Below, piece by piece: positions 33,928 through 43,045 of a stretch of 64,000 bases of DNA. The DNA comes from an uncultured Clostridia bacterium (lineage in GTDB: Bacteria; Bacillota; Clostridia; Christensenellales; UBA1242): the NCBI GenBank assembly GCA_944383415.1, contig CALWPK010000003.1, positions 1-64,000 on the forward strand, given 5' to 3'. How positions within the stretch are numbered: the stretch's first letter is position 1; the number at the start of each line of letters is the position of its first letter. The notes under the pieces were generated by a model that saw only the letters and a program-made list of their open reading frames with translations, searched no databases and was not told where the DNA came from. The position numbers and the translations under genes are program-made.

Positions 33928-34022
33928 TCACAATCTAATGCGATTTACCATAAAATGCGATCTAAAAAACGATAATATGAATGATGTCACAACCTAATGC
34001 GATTGACATTAAAATCTGATAT
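33928..34022 (+). repeat. Short direct repeats upstream of the FtsK-gamma-like gene
   Basis: TCACAATCTAATGCGATTTA (33928) and TCACAACCTAATGCGATTGA (33987) are near-identical, 59 bp apart, each followed by a similar A-rich segment. They could be operator sites or a relic duplication. Confidence 0.5.
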
Positions 34023-34082
34023 AACTAAAAAGACAATGAGATTGATATCAAAAGACAATATGACAGACATAGAATAGGCAAT

Positions 34083-34349
34083 ATGACTGATACGAAAAGA
34101 AGAATACCAGTATCTGCAATAGATATTATAGAGCATTGCATAAAGGAGCAAAATTTTTCGTGCGCTTATATTCAGAAAACATTTCAAATTTCTTATCCTT
34201 TGACTTCGAGGATCATAGAGACCTGTGAAGAGATGGCAATAATAAAAGATGGCAAAGATGGGCGAGAATATATTACACTTGAAGAGTGGGAAGATTCTAA
34301 AAAATCTATGAAAACACTCATTGAAAAGAATTTATTTTCTCATAATTAA
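34083..34349 (+). CDS. Stand-alone FtsK-gamma-like winged-helix protein
   Basis: An 88-aa protein whose core FSCAYIQKTFQISYPLTSRI-IETCEEMAII-KDGKDGREYI follows the FtsK gamma winged helix (helix, recognition helix beginning after ISYPLTSR, E-x-x-G/A-I wing). In FtsK/SpoIIIE this domain reads KOPS/SRS; here it is free of any motor domain. A TAGAAT lies 8 bases before the ATG and there is no Shine-Dalgarno. It probably binds DNA as a regulator. The direct repeats just upstream are candidate sites. Confidence 0.6.
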   Translation: MTDTKRRIPVSAIDIIEHCIKEQNFSCAYIQKTFQISYPLTSRIIETCEEMAIIKDGKDGREYITLEEWEDSKKSMKTLIEKNLFSHN

Positions 34350-34430
34350 AGTTAAATATATGTCTGAAACAATTTACAAAAAATGAGATACTATAGATTG
34401 TAAAATTTAAGTTATAATACGAAAGATTAC

Positions 34431-34490
34431 AAAAAAGATGCAGGAACTTGCTCATAGACAATTTGAGAAACAAATTCTTGCATCTTTTTT
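34431..34490. terminator. Terminator between convergent genes
   Basis: AAAAAAGATGCA (34431-34442) and TGCATCTTTTTT (34479-34490) pair perfectly around a long apical loop; both strands end in T. Confidence 0.75.
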
Positions 34491-34522
34491 ATTAGTTCGT
34501 TTAAATCCGATGGGTCAATTAT

Positions 34523-35275
34523 TTACTTCTTTTTCTTTTTATCCTTTGAATTCTTTTTGTTGGTCTTGGCGTCTTTGCTTGTCGGAATTGCTCTTGTTGC
34601 AGTCATCCGCCTTGCTATCATAATTTTCGTCTCTTTTGTAGGCGTCAATTCCTTTAGATATCTAGTCAATTTACTAATCAGATCTTCAAAATCTTCGTCA
34701 GTATTTAGTGCACTATGTTGATATATTGTGAGTATGTTTGCATTTGCCTTTTGATTGTTGAAAAAGTTTGTATATTTATCTTTATCGAATGAATATGTTA
34801 TTTTCAGTCCAGTCACATTAGCACTGCGATACTCTGTGCTGGTCGTTTGGATCACATAAGCAACTTGCAGTTTTTGCATCAAAAATTCCGGATCAAAATT
34901 TATAGATGACATAAACATTGCTTTGAAATTGTTTATCAAAAAGTCTTTGTGCTTTAATATCCTATCATAAGGTTTGATAATTTTTGTGAAATGTTTATAA
35001 TTTGTGCGAAGTGTGTATTTATAATTTGTATTGATTTTTTCAGTAGCCATATTCAGTTCGGTGAATTTACCTATCTGAGTCTTATATAAAACTATATTTG
35101 ATTTTTCTAAATCGTGGTCGGGTGTGTCATAATATGTAAAAGTCTTTTTGATTTTTTCTTCAAAATTCATATTATATTTGGAAAAAAACGTGTTTAGTTC
35201 TAGCACTTTTTCTTTGGTCTTTTCACTAAACATTTCAAATCTACGTTTCTGTCTTATGATATCTAATGCTCGCAT
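34523..35275 (-). CDS. CYTH/VTC-like protein with basic tail
   Basis: A 250-aa protein. The stretch FTYYDTPDHDLEKSNIVLYK resembles the YYDT-(D/P)-(D/N)-L-x-L-x-x-x-G-x-x-L-R strand pair of CYTH/triphosphate tunnel proteins, and alternating-charge strands follow (TLRTNYKHFTKIIKP). The N-terminal E-x-E-x-K signature is not visible, so catalysis is doubtful. The C-terminus is a Lys-rich tail (KDAKTNKKNSKDKKKKK). The start follows AATAAGGGGTGAAATT. A divergent TTM-fold protein is my best guess. Confidence 0.5.
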   Translation of the reverse strand: MRALDIIRQKRRFEMFSEKTKEKVLELNTFFSKYNMNFEEKIKKTFTYYDTPDHDLEKSNIVLYKTQIGKFTELNMATEKINTNYKYTLRTNYKHFTKIIKPYDRILKHKDFLINNFKAMFMSSINFDPEFLMQKLQVAYVIQTTSTEYRSANVTGLKITYSFDKDKYTNFFNNQKANANILTIYQHSALNTDEDFEDLISKLTRYLKELTPTKETKIMIARRMTATRAIPTSKDAKTNKKNSKDKKKKK

Positions 35276-35367
35276 AATTTCACCCCTTATTAATATAGTG
35301 TAGATAAAATTTAAAAAAAAATCAAGAAAATGTGGAAATATTTTTATTCATTTGCTATAATTTCAAT

Positions 35368-36675
35368 ATGATAAACCTTGAAAATACATTTTTACAGCGT
35401 ATGCGCAATATTTTGGGCAATGAATATGGTGAGTTTTTATCAAGTTTAGATAAAAATGAGCAAAAGGGCATATTCATAAATAACCATAAGATTAATACTA
35501 AGAAATTTGAGGAAATTGTAGATTTTCCTATATCTCCTGTGCCCTATGAAAAGTCGGGATTTTATATTGATAATATAAAACTTGGTAGGCATCCTCTTCA
35601 CCATGCGGGCGCTTTTTATGTGCAGGATCCTAGTGCGATGTTCACTGTAAATGCACTGAACTTCAAAGGAGATGAAATGGTGCTGGATATGTGTGCTAGT
35701 CCAGGCGGGAAATCTATCCAAATTGCCAACAGAATCCCTAACGGCATTTTGATCAGTAATGAAATCGTCAAATCGCGAGCACAAATTTTATATTCAAACG
35801 TAGAGAGAATGGGATTAGATAATGTATTGATTACCAATGAAGAACCTAAAAATATAGCACTTGCGTATGCGGGCGAGATTGATGTCTGCCTGGTGGATGC
35901 TCCTTGTAGTGGTGAGGGGATGTTCAGACGCGGAGAAGAGATCACAAAATCGTGGAACGCCAACCTACCCAAAATGTGCAGTATTAGACAGTTGGAGATT
36001 TTGGAAGAAGCAAACAAATGCTTGAAAGAAAACGGATATCTCATTTATTCCACTTGCACATATTCGATAGAAGAAAATGAGGATGTCGTCCGTGCGTTTA
36101 TGGCAAAACACGATTATGAATTGATAAATATAGAATATCCCTTTTCAAGAGGTGTGGGACTGAATGAGACGGTGCGTTTATATCCACATAAAGTAAAAGG
36201 AGAAGGACAATTTGTAGCACTGATGAAGAAATTGGAAAAAAATAATTTGTGTTCAAACGATCGATTGAATTTAAAAGAAAACAAAAACATTGAAAATTTT
36301 TTAAAAAAAATTACAAATTTCAATAAAAAAGTGTATAATTACAAAAATTTTTCATTTATTATCAAAGATTTGAATATAGTCAAAAAAGACATAAATTATT
36401 TGTCCATAGGAGTCTTAATAGGTGTAGATAAGAAGAATTATATTGATATTAATCATTATTTATTTTCTGCATTTGGTGCCGAATTCAAGAATCATATTGA
36501 GTTTGAATACAATGATCCTAACGTATTAAAATATTTGCGTGGAGAGACGATTGACGTTAGTGGAGATGAAGGCTTCGGTGCTATTATTGTCTCAGGTTGC
36601 CCACTGGGCGGGTATAAGATAAGCAATGGCAAATTTAAAAATTTGTATCCTAAAGGGCTTAGAAATTTTAATTGA
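35368..36675 (+). CDS. rRNA/tRNA cytosine-C5 methyltransferase (NOL1/NOP2/Sun, RsmF-like)
   Basis: A SAM-dependent m5C methylase. The 435-aa protein has motif I VLDMCASPGGKSIQIANRI, the Pro-Cys motif IV VDAPCSGEGMFRR, and the catalytic Cys motif VI YSTCTYSIEENEDVV. A C-terminal extension (after residue 310) resembles the RsmF/PUA-like region. TATAAT (35356-35361) ends 7 bases before the ATG at 35368, with TGGAAA 17 bp upstream, so the mRNA is predicted leaderless. The longer in-frame start at 35332 would lie upstream of the transcription start. Confidence 0.92.
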   Translation: MINLENTFLQRMRNILGNEYGEFLSSLDKNEQKGIFINNHKINTKKFEEIVDFPISPVPYEKSGFYIDNIKLGRHPLHHAGAFYVQDPSAMFTVNALNFKGDEMVLDMCASPGGKSIQIANRIPNGILISNEIVKSRAQILYSNVERMGLDNVLITNEEPKNIALAYAGEIDVCLVDAPCSGEGMFRRGEEITKSWNANLPKMCSIRQLEILEEANKCLKENGYLIYSTCTYSIEENEDVVRAFMAKHDYELINIEYPFSRGVGLNETVRLYPHKVKGEGQFVALMKKLEKNNLCSNDRLNLKENKNIENFLKKITNFNKKVYNYKNFSFIIKDLNIVKKDINYLSIGVLIGVDKKNYIDINHYLFSAFGAEFKNHIEFEYNDPNVLKYLRGETIDVSGDEGFGAIIVSGCPLGGYKISNGKFKNLYPKGLRNFN

Positions 36676-36811
36676 ATTCAAAATATTGGCAAAAAATTGC
36701 AATTTTTCCCTTATTTTTTATTTTTTTTGAAAAATTTTATGAAAAGGTATTGAAAATTTGTTTTGATTGCTGTATAATAAATAAAACTAAAGTAATAAAG
36801 GAGAATTTATT

Positions 36812-38032
36812 ATGGACGCGTGGATGGCTTTTGTTAGCATTATAGCAATCGTGGCTATTGTCGTAATCGCCGGTGGTATCATTGCATTTTTAGGACACAT
36901 GATAATTGGTGTGTTTGACAAAGATAGACAGACGACTAGCACAAAAACTGAAACTCTAGATTATAGCCAATATAAGCAACTGGACAATGCGAATTCGAAA
37001 ATTAATGAATATGATTTTTCTACCATCAATCTTGCTAAGGCGCAAAAAGAAAAAGAGGAAGTTCAAAAGAGTAATGACGAAGAAATATTCAAATTGCTAG
37101 AAAATAATGATTCCGATGACGATATCAAAGAGATTGAGGAAAGATTGAAAAATCAAGAGCAATCAAAGCCTGTTCCAGCACCTGCTCCTGTTGTCAATAC
37201 TACAGAGGAAGAGAGTGTGGATGAGGATCTAAATAGTTTGATTGATGAAATATCTGGAGATGTTGTAGACGAAGAAAAAGATAGAATCAATGAAGAAAAT
37301 AGCAAAACCTCAATGCTTGCTAAATACAACATCGACGACATCTTGAATGATATGGATAATGACGAAGAGGAAGAAGAAGTCGTAGAAGAGCCAGTTGAAG
37401 ATGAGATAGAAGAAGGGCCTGTAGAACCAGTCGCCCAAATTCAAGAGATTCAAGATAATAGCGAAGAACTGGAAAAGGCAAATCAAGAGATAGAAGATTT
37501 GAAAGCACAACTTGCTGAGATGAATCAAAAACTTGAAGAGGCAATGACTGAAAAAGAAGAAGTCTCTGTCAATATGACTGAGGATGAATGCCTAGCACGT
37601 TTGGCGACACTCGAAGAAAGATTGAAATCGGCAAAGAAAGATTATAAGACCAATATGAAAGAGTTTCGACCTCTTCAAAGAGTGATGAAGCAATATGAAA
37701 AATATATTAGAAAATTGAGAAAGAAAGATGCTCAACTCGCCAACAAGAAAATATCATTATATGGCGTAAACAACTATGTAGACCTTGACAAAGAAAAAGC
37801 CGAAAATGTCTTGAACGAATCTGAATTGGTAGAAGGACTTAGATTGAGCGTTAGCCATTGCGAAGAAGTGATCAACGCCAATAAAGATAGATATCCAATC
37901 CTTGAGCATACCAATAATATTCTTGAAAATCAAATTTCGAACTTGGAAGAAGATATAGAAACTACGAAACAAATCCTTGCAAAAATTCGTGAGAAGAAAG
38001 GTTCTGGATCGAACGAAGATCAAAATAAATAA
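36812..38032 (+). CDS. Membrane-anchored coiled-coil protein
   Basis: A 406-aa protein with one N-terminal membrane helix (about residues 5-35, AFVSIIAIVAIVVIAGGIIA) followed by a long hydrophilic region. Acidic stretches (NDMDNDEEEEEVVEEPVEDE) alternate with Lys/Glu heptad-like coiled coils (around ELEKANQEIEDLKAQLAEMN and the last 150 residues). No family recognised. The topology suggests a cytosolic coiled coil tethered to the membrane. The start follows AAAGGAGAATTTATT. Confidence 0.7.
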   Translation: MDAWMAFVSIIAIVAIVVIAGGIIAFLGHMIIGVFDKDRQTTSTKTETLDYSQYKQLDNANSKINEYDFSTINLAKAQKEKEEVQKSNDEEIFKLLENNDSDDDIKEIEERLKNQEQSKPVPAPAPVVNTTEEESVDEDLNSLIDEISGDVVDEEKDRINEENSKTSMLAKYNIDDILNDMDNDEEEEEVVEEPVEDEIEEGPVEPVAQIQEIQDNSEELEKANQEIEDLKAQLAEMNQKLEEAMTEKEEVSVNMTEDECLARLATLEERLKSAKKDYKTNMKEFRPLQRVMKQYEKYIRKLRKKDAQLANKKISLYGVNNYVDLDKEKAENVLNESELVEGLRLSVSHCEEVINANKDRYPILEHTNNILENQISNLEEDIETTKQILAKIREKKGSGSNEDQNK

Positions 38033-38034
38033 TG

Positions 38035-38060
38035 AAAAATCCTGAATTTCAGGATTTTTT
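38035..38060 (+). terminator. Intrinsic terminator
   Basis: AAAATCCTGA-ATT-TCAGGATTTT with a following T-run. Confidence 0.92.
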
Positions 38061-38255
38061 CAATTTTGCTAACGTTTTGTATATTAAATAGAAAAAATTG
38101 AATAATTTTGAGAAAAGTTGTTTTAATAAATAATTTTAACCATTTATTAATGATTTTTCAATTATTTTTGAAAAAAATTAATAAAATATGTTATTAAAGC
38201 AAAAAAATGATACAAATCAGTACCTAAATTTTATATATTAGTTTATAATAATTTT

Positions 38256-39086
38256 ATGAAATTGAGAGAATATTTTAAAAAACGCAAACTTAATCGATTC
38301 AAGAAAAAATACAAAGTTGGATTGTGTCTTAGTGGAGGAGGGACGCGCGGGTTTGCTCATCTTGGTGCATTCAAAGCGTTTGAAGAATGTGGTATTGAAT
38401 TCGATGCGGTGGCAGGCGCGAGTGCTGGTAGTCTTTTCGGAGCGCTATATGCTACAGAAATGAAATATGAACAAATGTACAAATTATCAAAAAATGTGAA
38501 AAATAGCGATTTTAGAAAATCAAAATTAGGTTTTTTGCCATCAAAAATGGACAATTTGCAAACTTTGATCAAATCGATAATGCCAGTTAAAAAAATTGAG
38601 GAATTAAAAATTCCATTTTATGCTGTGGCGGTAGATTTGAAGACAGGCAATGAAATACATTTCAATAAGGGAGATATCGCAAGTGTGGTTTCTGGAAGTT
38701 GTGCAATACCAGGTGTATTCTATCCTGTCAAATATCGCAATATGACATTGATTGACGGTGGGGTCAGAAACAATATTCCTGCCGACGTATTGAAAATGAA
38801 TGGCTGTGATTTCGTGATCACTGTAGATTGCAATTGCACACGTGGAGGAGGAACAAATAGTGATAGTTTTTTCACCCAATTCACAACGAGCATAGGCATA
38901 ATGTCGGTAAATAATTCAAAACGAGGAATTGAATGTAGTGATATAGTAATATGTCCAGATATGAAAAAGTTTGCTTCATTGAAAGTGCAAGGAAAGGACG
39001 AAATGATCGAGGCGGGTTATCAAGCCACAATGACAATGATGCCTGAAATAAAGAAATTATTTCTAGGTGAATTTAAAAGAAAATAG
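38256..39086 (+). CDS. Patatin-like phospholipase (RssA-type)
   Basis: A 276-aa serine lipid hydrolase. The oxyanion loop is SGGGTRGFAHLGAFKAF, the nucleophile elbow is G-A-S-A-G in VAGASAGSLFGALYA, and the catalytic Asp is in LIDGGVRNNIP, so the Ser-Asp dyad is complete. A basic N-terminus (KKRKLNRFKKKYK) precedes it. The substrate is unknown. TATAAT (38244-38249) ends 7 bases before the ATG; no Shine-Dalgarno. The next gene starts 4 bases after the stop. Confidence 0.9.
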   Translation: MKLREYFKKRKLNRFKKKYKVGLCLSGGGTRGFAHLGAFKAFEECGIEFDAVAGASAGSLFGALYATEMKYEQMYKLSKNVKNSDFRKSKLGFLPSKMDNLQTLIKSIMPVKKIEELKIPFYAVAVDLKTGNEIHFNKGDIASVVSGSCAIPGVFYPVKYRNMTLIDGGVRNNIPADVLKMNGCDFVITVDCNCTRGGGTNSDSFFTQFTTSIGIMSVNNSKRGIECSDIVICPDMKKFASLKVQGKDEMIEAGYQATMTMMPEIKKLFLGEFKRK

Positions 39087-39090
39087 AGTT

Positions 39091-40107
39091 ATGGAACCTT
39101 TACAGAAGAAAAATAAAATTATTATTTTGTTAATTCTTATGCTCATTCTTTCTTTGAGTTGTGTTTTTGTTAAATCTATTAATGAAGGGTTGAAAAATTT
39201 TTTGGTCAATTATTTTTCTATAATTGAGTGTAATGATAGGTTGCTTGTTCATTTTATATCCGTTGGTCAAGGCGATGCGATAGCCATCAATACGCCGAAT
39301 GATGAGGTCATTTTGATTGACACAGGTCCAAATGATGCTACAGTGACATTCTCAACTTATATAAAAGAAAAAGTTATAAATAATCATTTAGACAATACCA
39401 TAGACTACTTGATTTTGACCCACGCTGACGCGGATCATATAGGAGGTGCGTTACGTTTGTTGAATGAATTTCAGGTGGAAAATATCTATCTCCCAATTAT
39501 TGATTCGACCACCCAAACATATTTAGAACTTATAGATTTCATAGAAAAAGGGGATTATAATTTGATAACAGACTTGATAGATTTATCAAACGACATATAT
39601 GATATACAAATCTTTGGTCCGTATGATGCATCAGATGAGAATGATACCTGTCCAATCATTAAACTGGAGTATTTAGATGTGAGTTTCTTGTTTACCGGAG
39701 ATATCTCTACAGACATTGAAGAACAATTGATTTTGGATTATTTCAACGAGATAGATTCTGATATAATCAAAATCGCTCATCATGGTAGCAAATATTCTTC
39801 AAGTTTAGAATTTTTGGAAGCAGTTTCTCCAGAATATGCGGTGATTTCTTGCGGAAATAATAGTTATGGGCATCCTACAGATGTGGTAATTAATAATATA
39901 AAAGAAGTCGGTGCAAACCTACTTAGAACAGATATAGATGGTGATATACTTTTTTCAGTTAGTACTGCCAATTCCTATGATGTTTTAACTAACGAATACA
40001 ATATCACGGGGCTTATGATTGATTATCGATTTTTTGTTTTGGTGATAGATTTAATTATAATCGTTTGTATTTTTATGATTTTATTAAAAAAGGAAAAACA
40101 CAAATAA
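39091..40107 (+). CDS. ComEC/Rec2-like metallo-beta-lactamase protein
   Basis: A 338-aa protein: N-terminal membrane helix (about 9-29), then a metallo-beta-lactamase domain of the ComEC type (FISVGQGDAIAI, ILIDTG, the metal motif LTHADADHIGG, and KIAHHGSKYS), and a C-terminal membrane helix (about 310-330). It lacks the ComEC channel domain, so it is a stand-alone extracytoplasmic hydrolase, possibly a nuclease. ATG 39091 is chosen over a GTG at 39067 inside the patatin gene. It is probably co-transcribed with the patatin. Confidence 0.85.
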   Translation: MEPLQKKNKIIILLILMLILSLSCVFVKSINEGLKNFLVNYFSIIECNDRLLVHFISVGQGDAIAINTPNDEVILIDTGPNDATVTFSTYIKEKVINNHLDNTIDYLILTHADADHIGGALRLLNEFQVENIYLPIIDSTTQTYLELIDFIEKGDYNLITDLIDLSNDIYDIQIFGPYDASDENDTCPIIKLEYLDVSFLFTGDISTDIEEQLILDYFNEIDSDIIKIAHHGSKYSSSLEFLEAVSPEYAVISCGNNSYGHPTDVVINNIKEVGANLLRTDIDGDILFSVSTANSYDVLTNEYNITGLMIDYRFFVLVIDLIIIVCIFMILLKKEKHK

Positions 40108-40176
40108 CGAAAATTCAAAAAATACTTGTTTATTGCGTATTTTTTTGCTAGAATTAAAATAACTATGGAGGACAAT

Positions 40177-40593
40177 ATGAAAAATATAACCATAGTAGGC
40201 ATAGATAACGCATTTGTCAAAAAGTTTGCACAAAAAATAGCACGTGAAATTGGCTATAAGTACATTGATGCAAACGAAAAGTTTGACAAAGATTTGCTTG
40301 CTAATATTAATTATCCAATGATTTTAGTAGACGAACTGCTTGATGAAAAAGAAAATCGACTGATTGAAAAGTTGACAAAAAATGATAATACTGTGATCAG
40401 TATATCGGATGATATGTTTTTGTCAAACGAACATTATAAAATATTAGAAGAAACTACGGTTATTTTAATTTTGGATGAAAATGTAGGTAAAATTAAAAAA
40501 AATATAGAAAAAATGATAGAAAAACACGCAAACTTTGTATTTAATAAAAATGAAATTAAAACAAATGATATAATAAAAATAGTTAGAGGATAA
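40177..40593 (+). CDS. Shikimate-kinase-like protein lacking a P-loop
   Basis: A 138-aa protein. The N-terminus MKNITIVGIDNAFVKKFAQK-IAREIGYKYIDANEKFD follows the shikimate-kinase/NMP-kinase pattern (strand, loop, helix, then a Y-x-D strand), but the GxxGxGK(S/T) P-loop is replaced by GIDNAFVKK, so ATP binding is unlikely. Promoter TTGTTT (40126), 17 bp, TAGAAT (40149). ATG 40177 has GGAGGA before it; an in-frame ATG lies at 40165. It stops 2 bases before the transketolase start, so the two are co-transcribed. Confidence 0.5.
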   Translation: MKNITIVGIDNAFVKKFAQKIAREIGYKYIDANEKFDKDLLANINYPMILVDELLDEKENRLIEKLTKNDNTVISISDDMFLSNEHYKILEETTVILILDENVGKIKKNIEKMIEKHANFVFNKNEIKTNDIIKIVRG

Positions 40594-40595
40594 AT

Positions 40596-42521
40596 ATGAA
40601 TTTTGATCAAAAAATATCAAATGAATTAAAAATTTTGGCGTTGGAGGCAATTTCAAATGCGGGTAGCGGACATTCGGGCTCGGTTTTGTCTGCTGGTGAC
40701 ATTTTGTATACCTTATATACCAAACATTTATTGTCAGACTCAAAAGGCGAGGCGATTGATCGCGATAGATTTGTGCTTAGCAATGGTCACGCTTGCGCTA
40801 TTTTGTACGCTATTTTAGCAGGGCTAAAATATTTTGATATTGCAGAACTCAATAGATTTAGGAAATTTGATGGGCTTTTGACTGGTCATCCTGAGATCGA
40901 AATACCTGGAGTGGATGCTTCCACAGGTCCATTAGGTCAAGGTGTGGGTAACGCCGTTGGTATGGCGATTGCTGAAACGATATTGAACGCACGATTCAAT
41001 CTCTCGCATTACACCTATTGTATGGTTGGAGATGGGTGTCTTGAAGAGGGGGTTGGCTTGGAAGCTCTTTCAATTGCCGGCTTATATAAATTAAATAAGT
41101 TTATATTATTGTATGACAAAAATGATGTGACGCTTGATGGCAAATTGGAGAAATCGAACACGGATGATATGGTGATGAAATTCAAGTCAATGAATTTTAA
41201 TGTGCTGGAATGCGATGGCCACAGCATTGATGAAATAAATAATGCGATCACTCGAGCCAAGCAAGAAGAAAGCAAACCAACTGCAATAATATTTCATACA
41301 ATCATAGGCAAAGACACATCGCTGGCTGGCAGTAATTTAAGTCACGGAAAAGTGTTCAGCAAGGAAGATATCACAGATCTTAGGCATAAACTAAACGTCA
41401 CTAGTCCGTTTTTGAATCTTTCGGATGATGTGAAACGCCGACTGAATAAAATTCAACAAGAAATTTCTAAAAAATATCAAAAAAGAGCGGACAAATTTTC
41501 AAAATTTTTAGATAAAAATAAAGATTTACAAAAAAAATATTTTAAATTTATAAATAACGAATTTAGTTATATAGAAAGAGAATTTGTAGAGAATGACTCG
41601 ACCAGACAGATAAACAACAAAGTTTTGAATGAGATTGCCAAAAAAGTAGAAAATATCCTAGTGCTATCCGCAGATCTATCAAGCAGTACAAAAGTTAAAA
41701 TTGAACAAGACTCGGAATATACTGCTACCAACCGTTTGGGTAGAAATATTGCAGTAGGCATTAGAGAGCACGCAATGGGAGCGATCGCAAACGGAATCGC
41801 CTTACACAAAGGATTTAATGTGATATGTTCAACATTTTTGACATTTTCAAATTATATTTTGCCTGCGATTCGTATGGCGTCAATTATGCATTTGCCTGTA
41901 ATGTTTGCGTTTTCTCATTCATCAATTTATGACACTCCAGATGGCATTACGCATCTTCCAGTGGAGCAACTTGACCAATTACGTCTGATTCCTGGCATAC
42001 TGGTGAGTAGACCTTTTAATAGTACCGAAATTTATCAGACGTACAAATGGCTTTTTACTCGCAAGCAACCTGTTTGCTTATGCTTGTCTCGCGGAAATAT
42101 TGAATATTGTCCGTCAAGTGATGAAGTTGTTAGAGGGGGATATAAACTATTTTATGACAATTTTGCTGACGGGTATATTCTTTCATCAGGGAGCGAAATA
42201 CCTCTTGCCATTGAAGTGATGGAAAAATTGGAGGATAAATTCAATCTCAACGTAATCAGTATGCTGAGTATCGAGATATTCGAGGAACAAACCGCTAGAT
42301 ACAAAAATTCAATATTATCAAAACCGATATTTGTGATAGAGAGTAGCACGGCAGTTAAATACCTGAAATATACAGATGAAGATAAAATATTCGCAGTCAA
42401 GGAATTTGGATCGACTGGCGATGAAGCAAATTTGAAGAAAAAATATGGCTTTACTTCAAATATAATTGCAAGAAAAATATTGAAAATAATGAATAATATC
42501 AAACAAAACAATGAAAATTAA
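40596..42521 (+). CDS. tkt: Transketolase
   Basis: A TPP enzyme that transfers two-carbon units between sugar phosphates. The single 641-aa chain has the substrate His region GHSGSVLSAGDILYTLY, the TPP motif VGDGCLEEGVG (GDG followed by a shifted N/K region), LSADLSSSTK for the pyrimidine domain and the active-site GIREHAMGAIANG. The N-terminal half fits the short transketolase type. The start follows AGAGGATAAAT. No transaldolase is in the window. Confidence 0.93.
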   Translation: MNFDQKISNELKILALEAISNAGSGHSGSVLSAGDILYTLYTKHLLSDSKGEAIDRDRFVLSNGHACAILYAILAGLKYFDIAELNRFRKFDGLLTGHPEIEIPGVDASTGPLGQGVGNAVGMAIAETILNARFNLSHYTYCMVGDGCLEEGVGLEALSIAGLYKLNKFILLYDKNDVTLDGKLEKSNTDDMVMKFKSMNFNVLECDGHSIDEINNAITRAKQEESKPTAIIFHTIIGKDTSLAGSNLSHGKVFSKEDITDLRHKLNVTSPFLNLSDDVKRRLNKIQQEISKKYQKRADKFSKFLDKNKDLQKKYFKFINNEFSYIEREFVENDSTRQINNKVLNEIAKKVENILVLSADLSSSTKVKIEQDSEYTATNRLGRNIAVGIREHAMGAIANGIALHKGFNVICSTFLTFSNYILPAIRMASIMHLPVMFAFSHSSIYDTPDGITHLPVEQLDQLRLIPGILVSRPFNSTEIYQTYKWLFTRKQPVCLCLSRGNIEYCPSSDEVVRGGYKLFYDNFADGYILSSGSEIPLAIEVMEKLEDKFNLNVISMLSIEIFEEQTARYKNSILSKPIFVIESSTAVKYLKYTDEDKIFAVKEFGSTGDEANLKKKYGFTSNIIARKILKIMNNIKQNNEN

Positions 42522-42571
42522 AAAAAATTGAAAATTTATGCATAATTATTTTGCTTCTTCACAATATAACA

Positions 42572-42718
42572 ATGTAAGGTAAATCCTTACATCTAGAGAG
42601 ATAGTTCTATGCTCTATAAAAATCGTAATATTTGTTCTAATATTGATTGTCAATATTATTACTTAGATGATTTGCGATTTCGAGTATAAAAAACGTCTCT
42701 CTTTTTTATTGATTGAAA
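42572..42718 (+). ncRNA. Candidate structured RNA with terminator-like end
   Basis: Between tkt and rpsI: a perfect hairpin ATGTAAGG-TAAAT-CCTTACAT, then a long imperfect hairpin closed by AGAGAGA and TCTCTCT. It contains AAATCG/CGATTT, GTAAT/ATTAC and the apical AATATTG-ATTGT-CAATATT, and ends in T6. TATAAC near 42565 could be a -10 but no good -35 is seen. No ORF. I do not recognise the family. The overall shape (closed rod with internal loops and terminator) is 6S-like but unproven. Confidence 0.5.
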
Positions 42719-42719
42719 C

Positions 42720-43010
42720 ATAAAAAGGTTGTGGTCATATAATTATGACGAATGTAGCATTATGAATATGGCAAATTCTCATTCATTTAGATAAGAAACA
42801 CCATTAGTCTATAAAAAACCTTTCAAATTTGTATTGTTATATCAGTAAAATCTGATAGTTCAAAGGCGGATTTTTGTAGGCAGACGGCATAGCAATCAAC
42901 GCCAATTTATGTTTTTAGTTAATTTGTCACAATAATATATATTGCAATTTTCAATTGTTATTTGCTCTTTTGTTTTATCAAGAAACTTCAATCTACATAG
43001 GTTGACCAAC
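42720..43010. other. Intergenic region without recognised features
   Basis: AT-rich sequence between the candidate RNA and the rpsI terminator. No ORF with initiation signals and no further hairpin followed by T. Confidence 0.5.
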
Positions 43011-43041
43011 AAAAAAGACAACACAAAAGTGTTGTCTTTTT
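43011..43041 (-). terminator. Terminator of rplM-rpsI
   Basis: AAAAAGACAACAC-AAAA-GTGTTGTCTTTTT, perfect stem; read on the minus strand it ends in T6. Confidence 0.94.
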
Positions 43042-43045
43042 GATA

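Noticed and set aside
34438-34623. 61-codon plus-strand ORF
   Set aside because: It lies on the terminator hairpin and antisense to the CYTH-like gene's Lys-rich tail.
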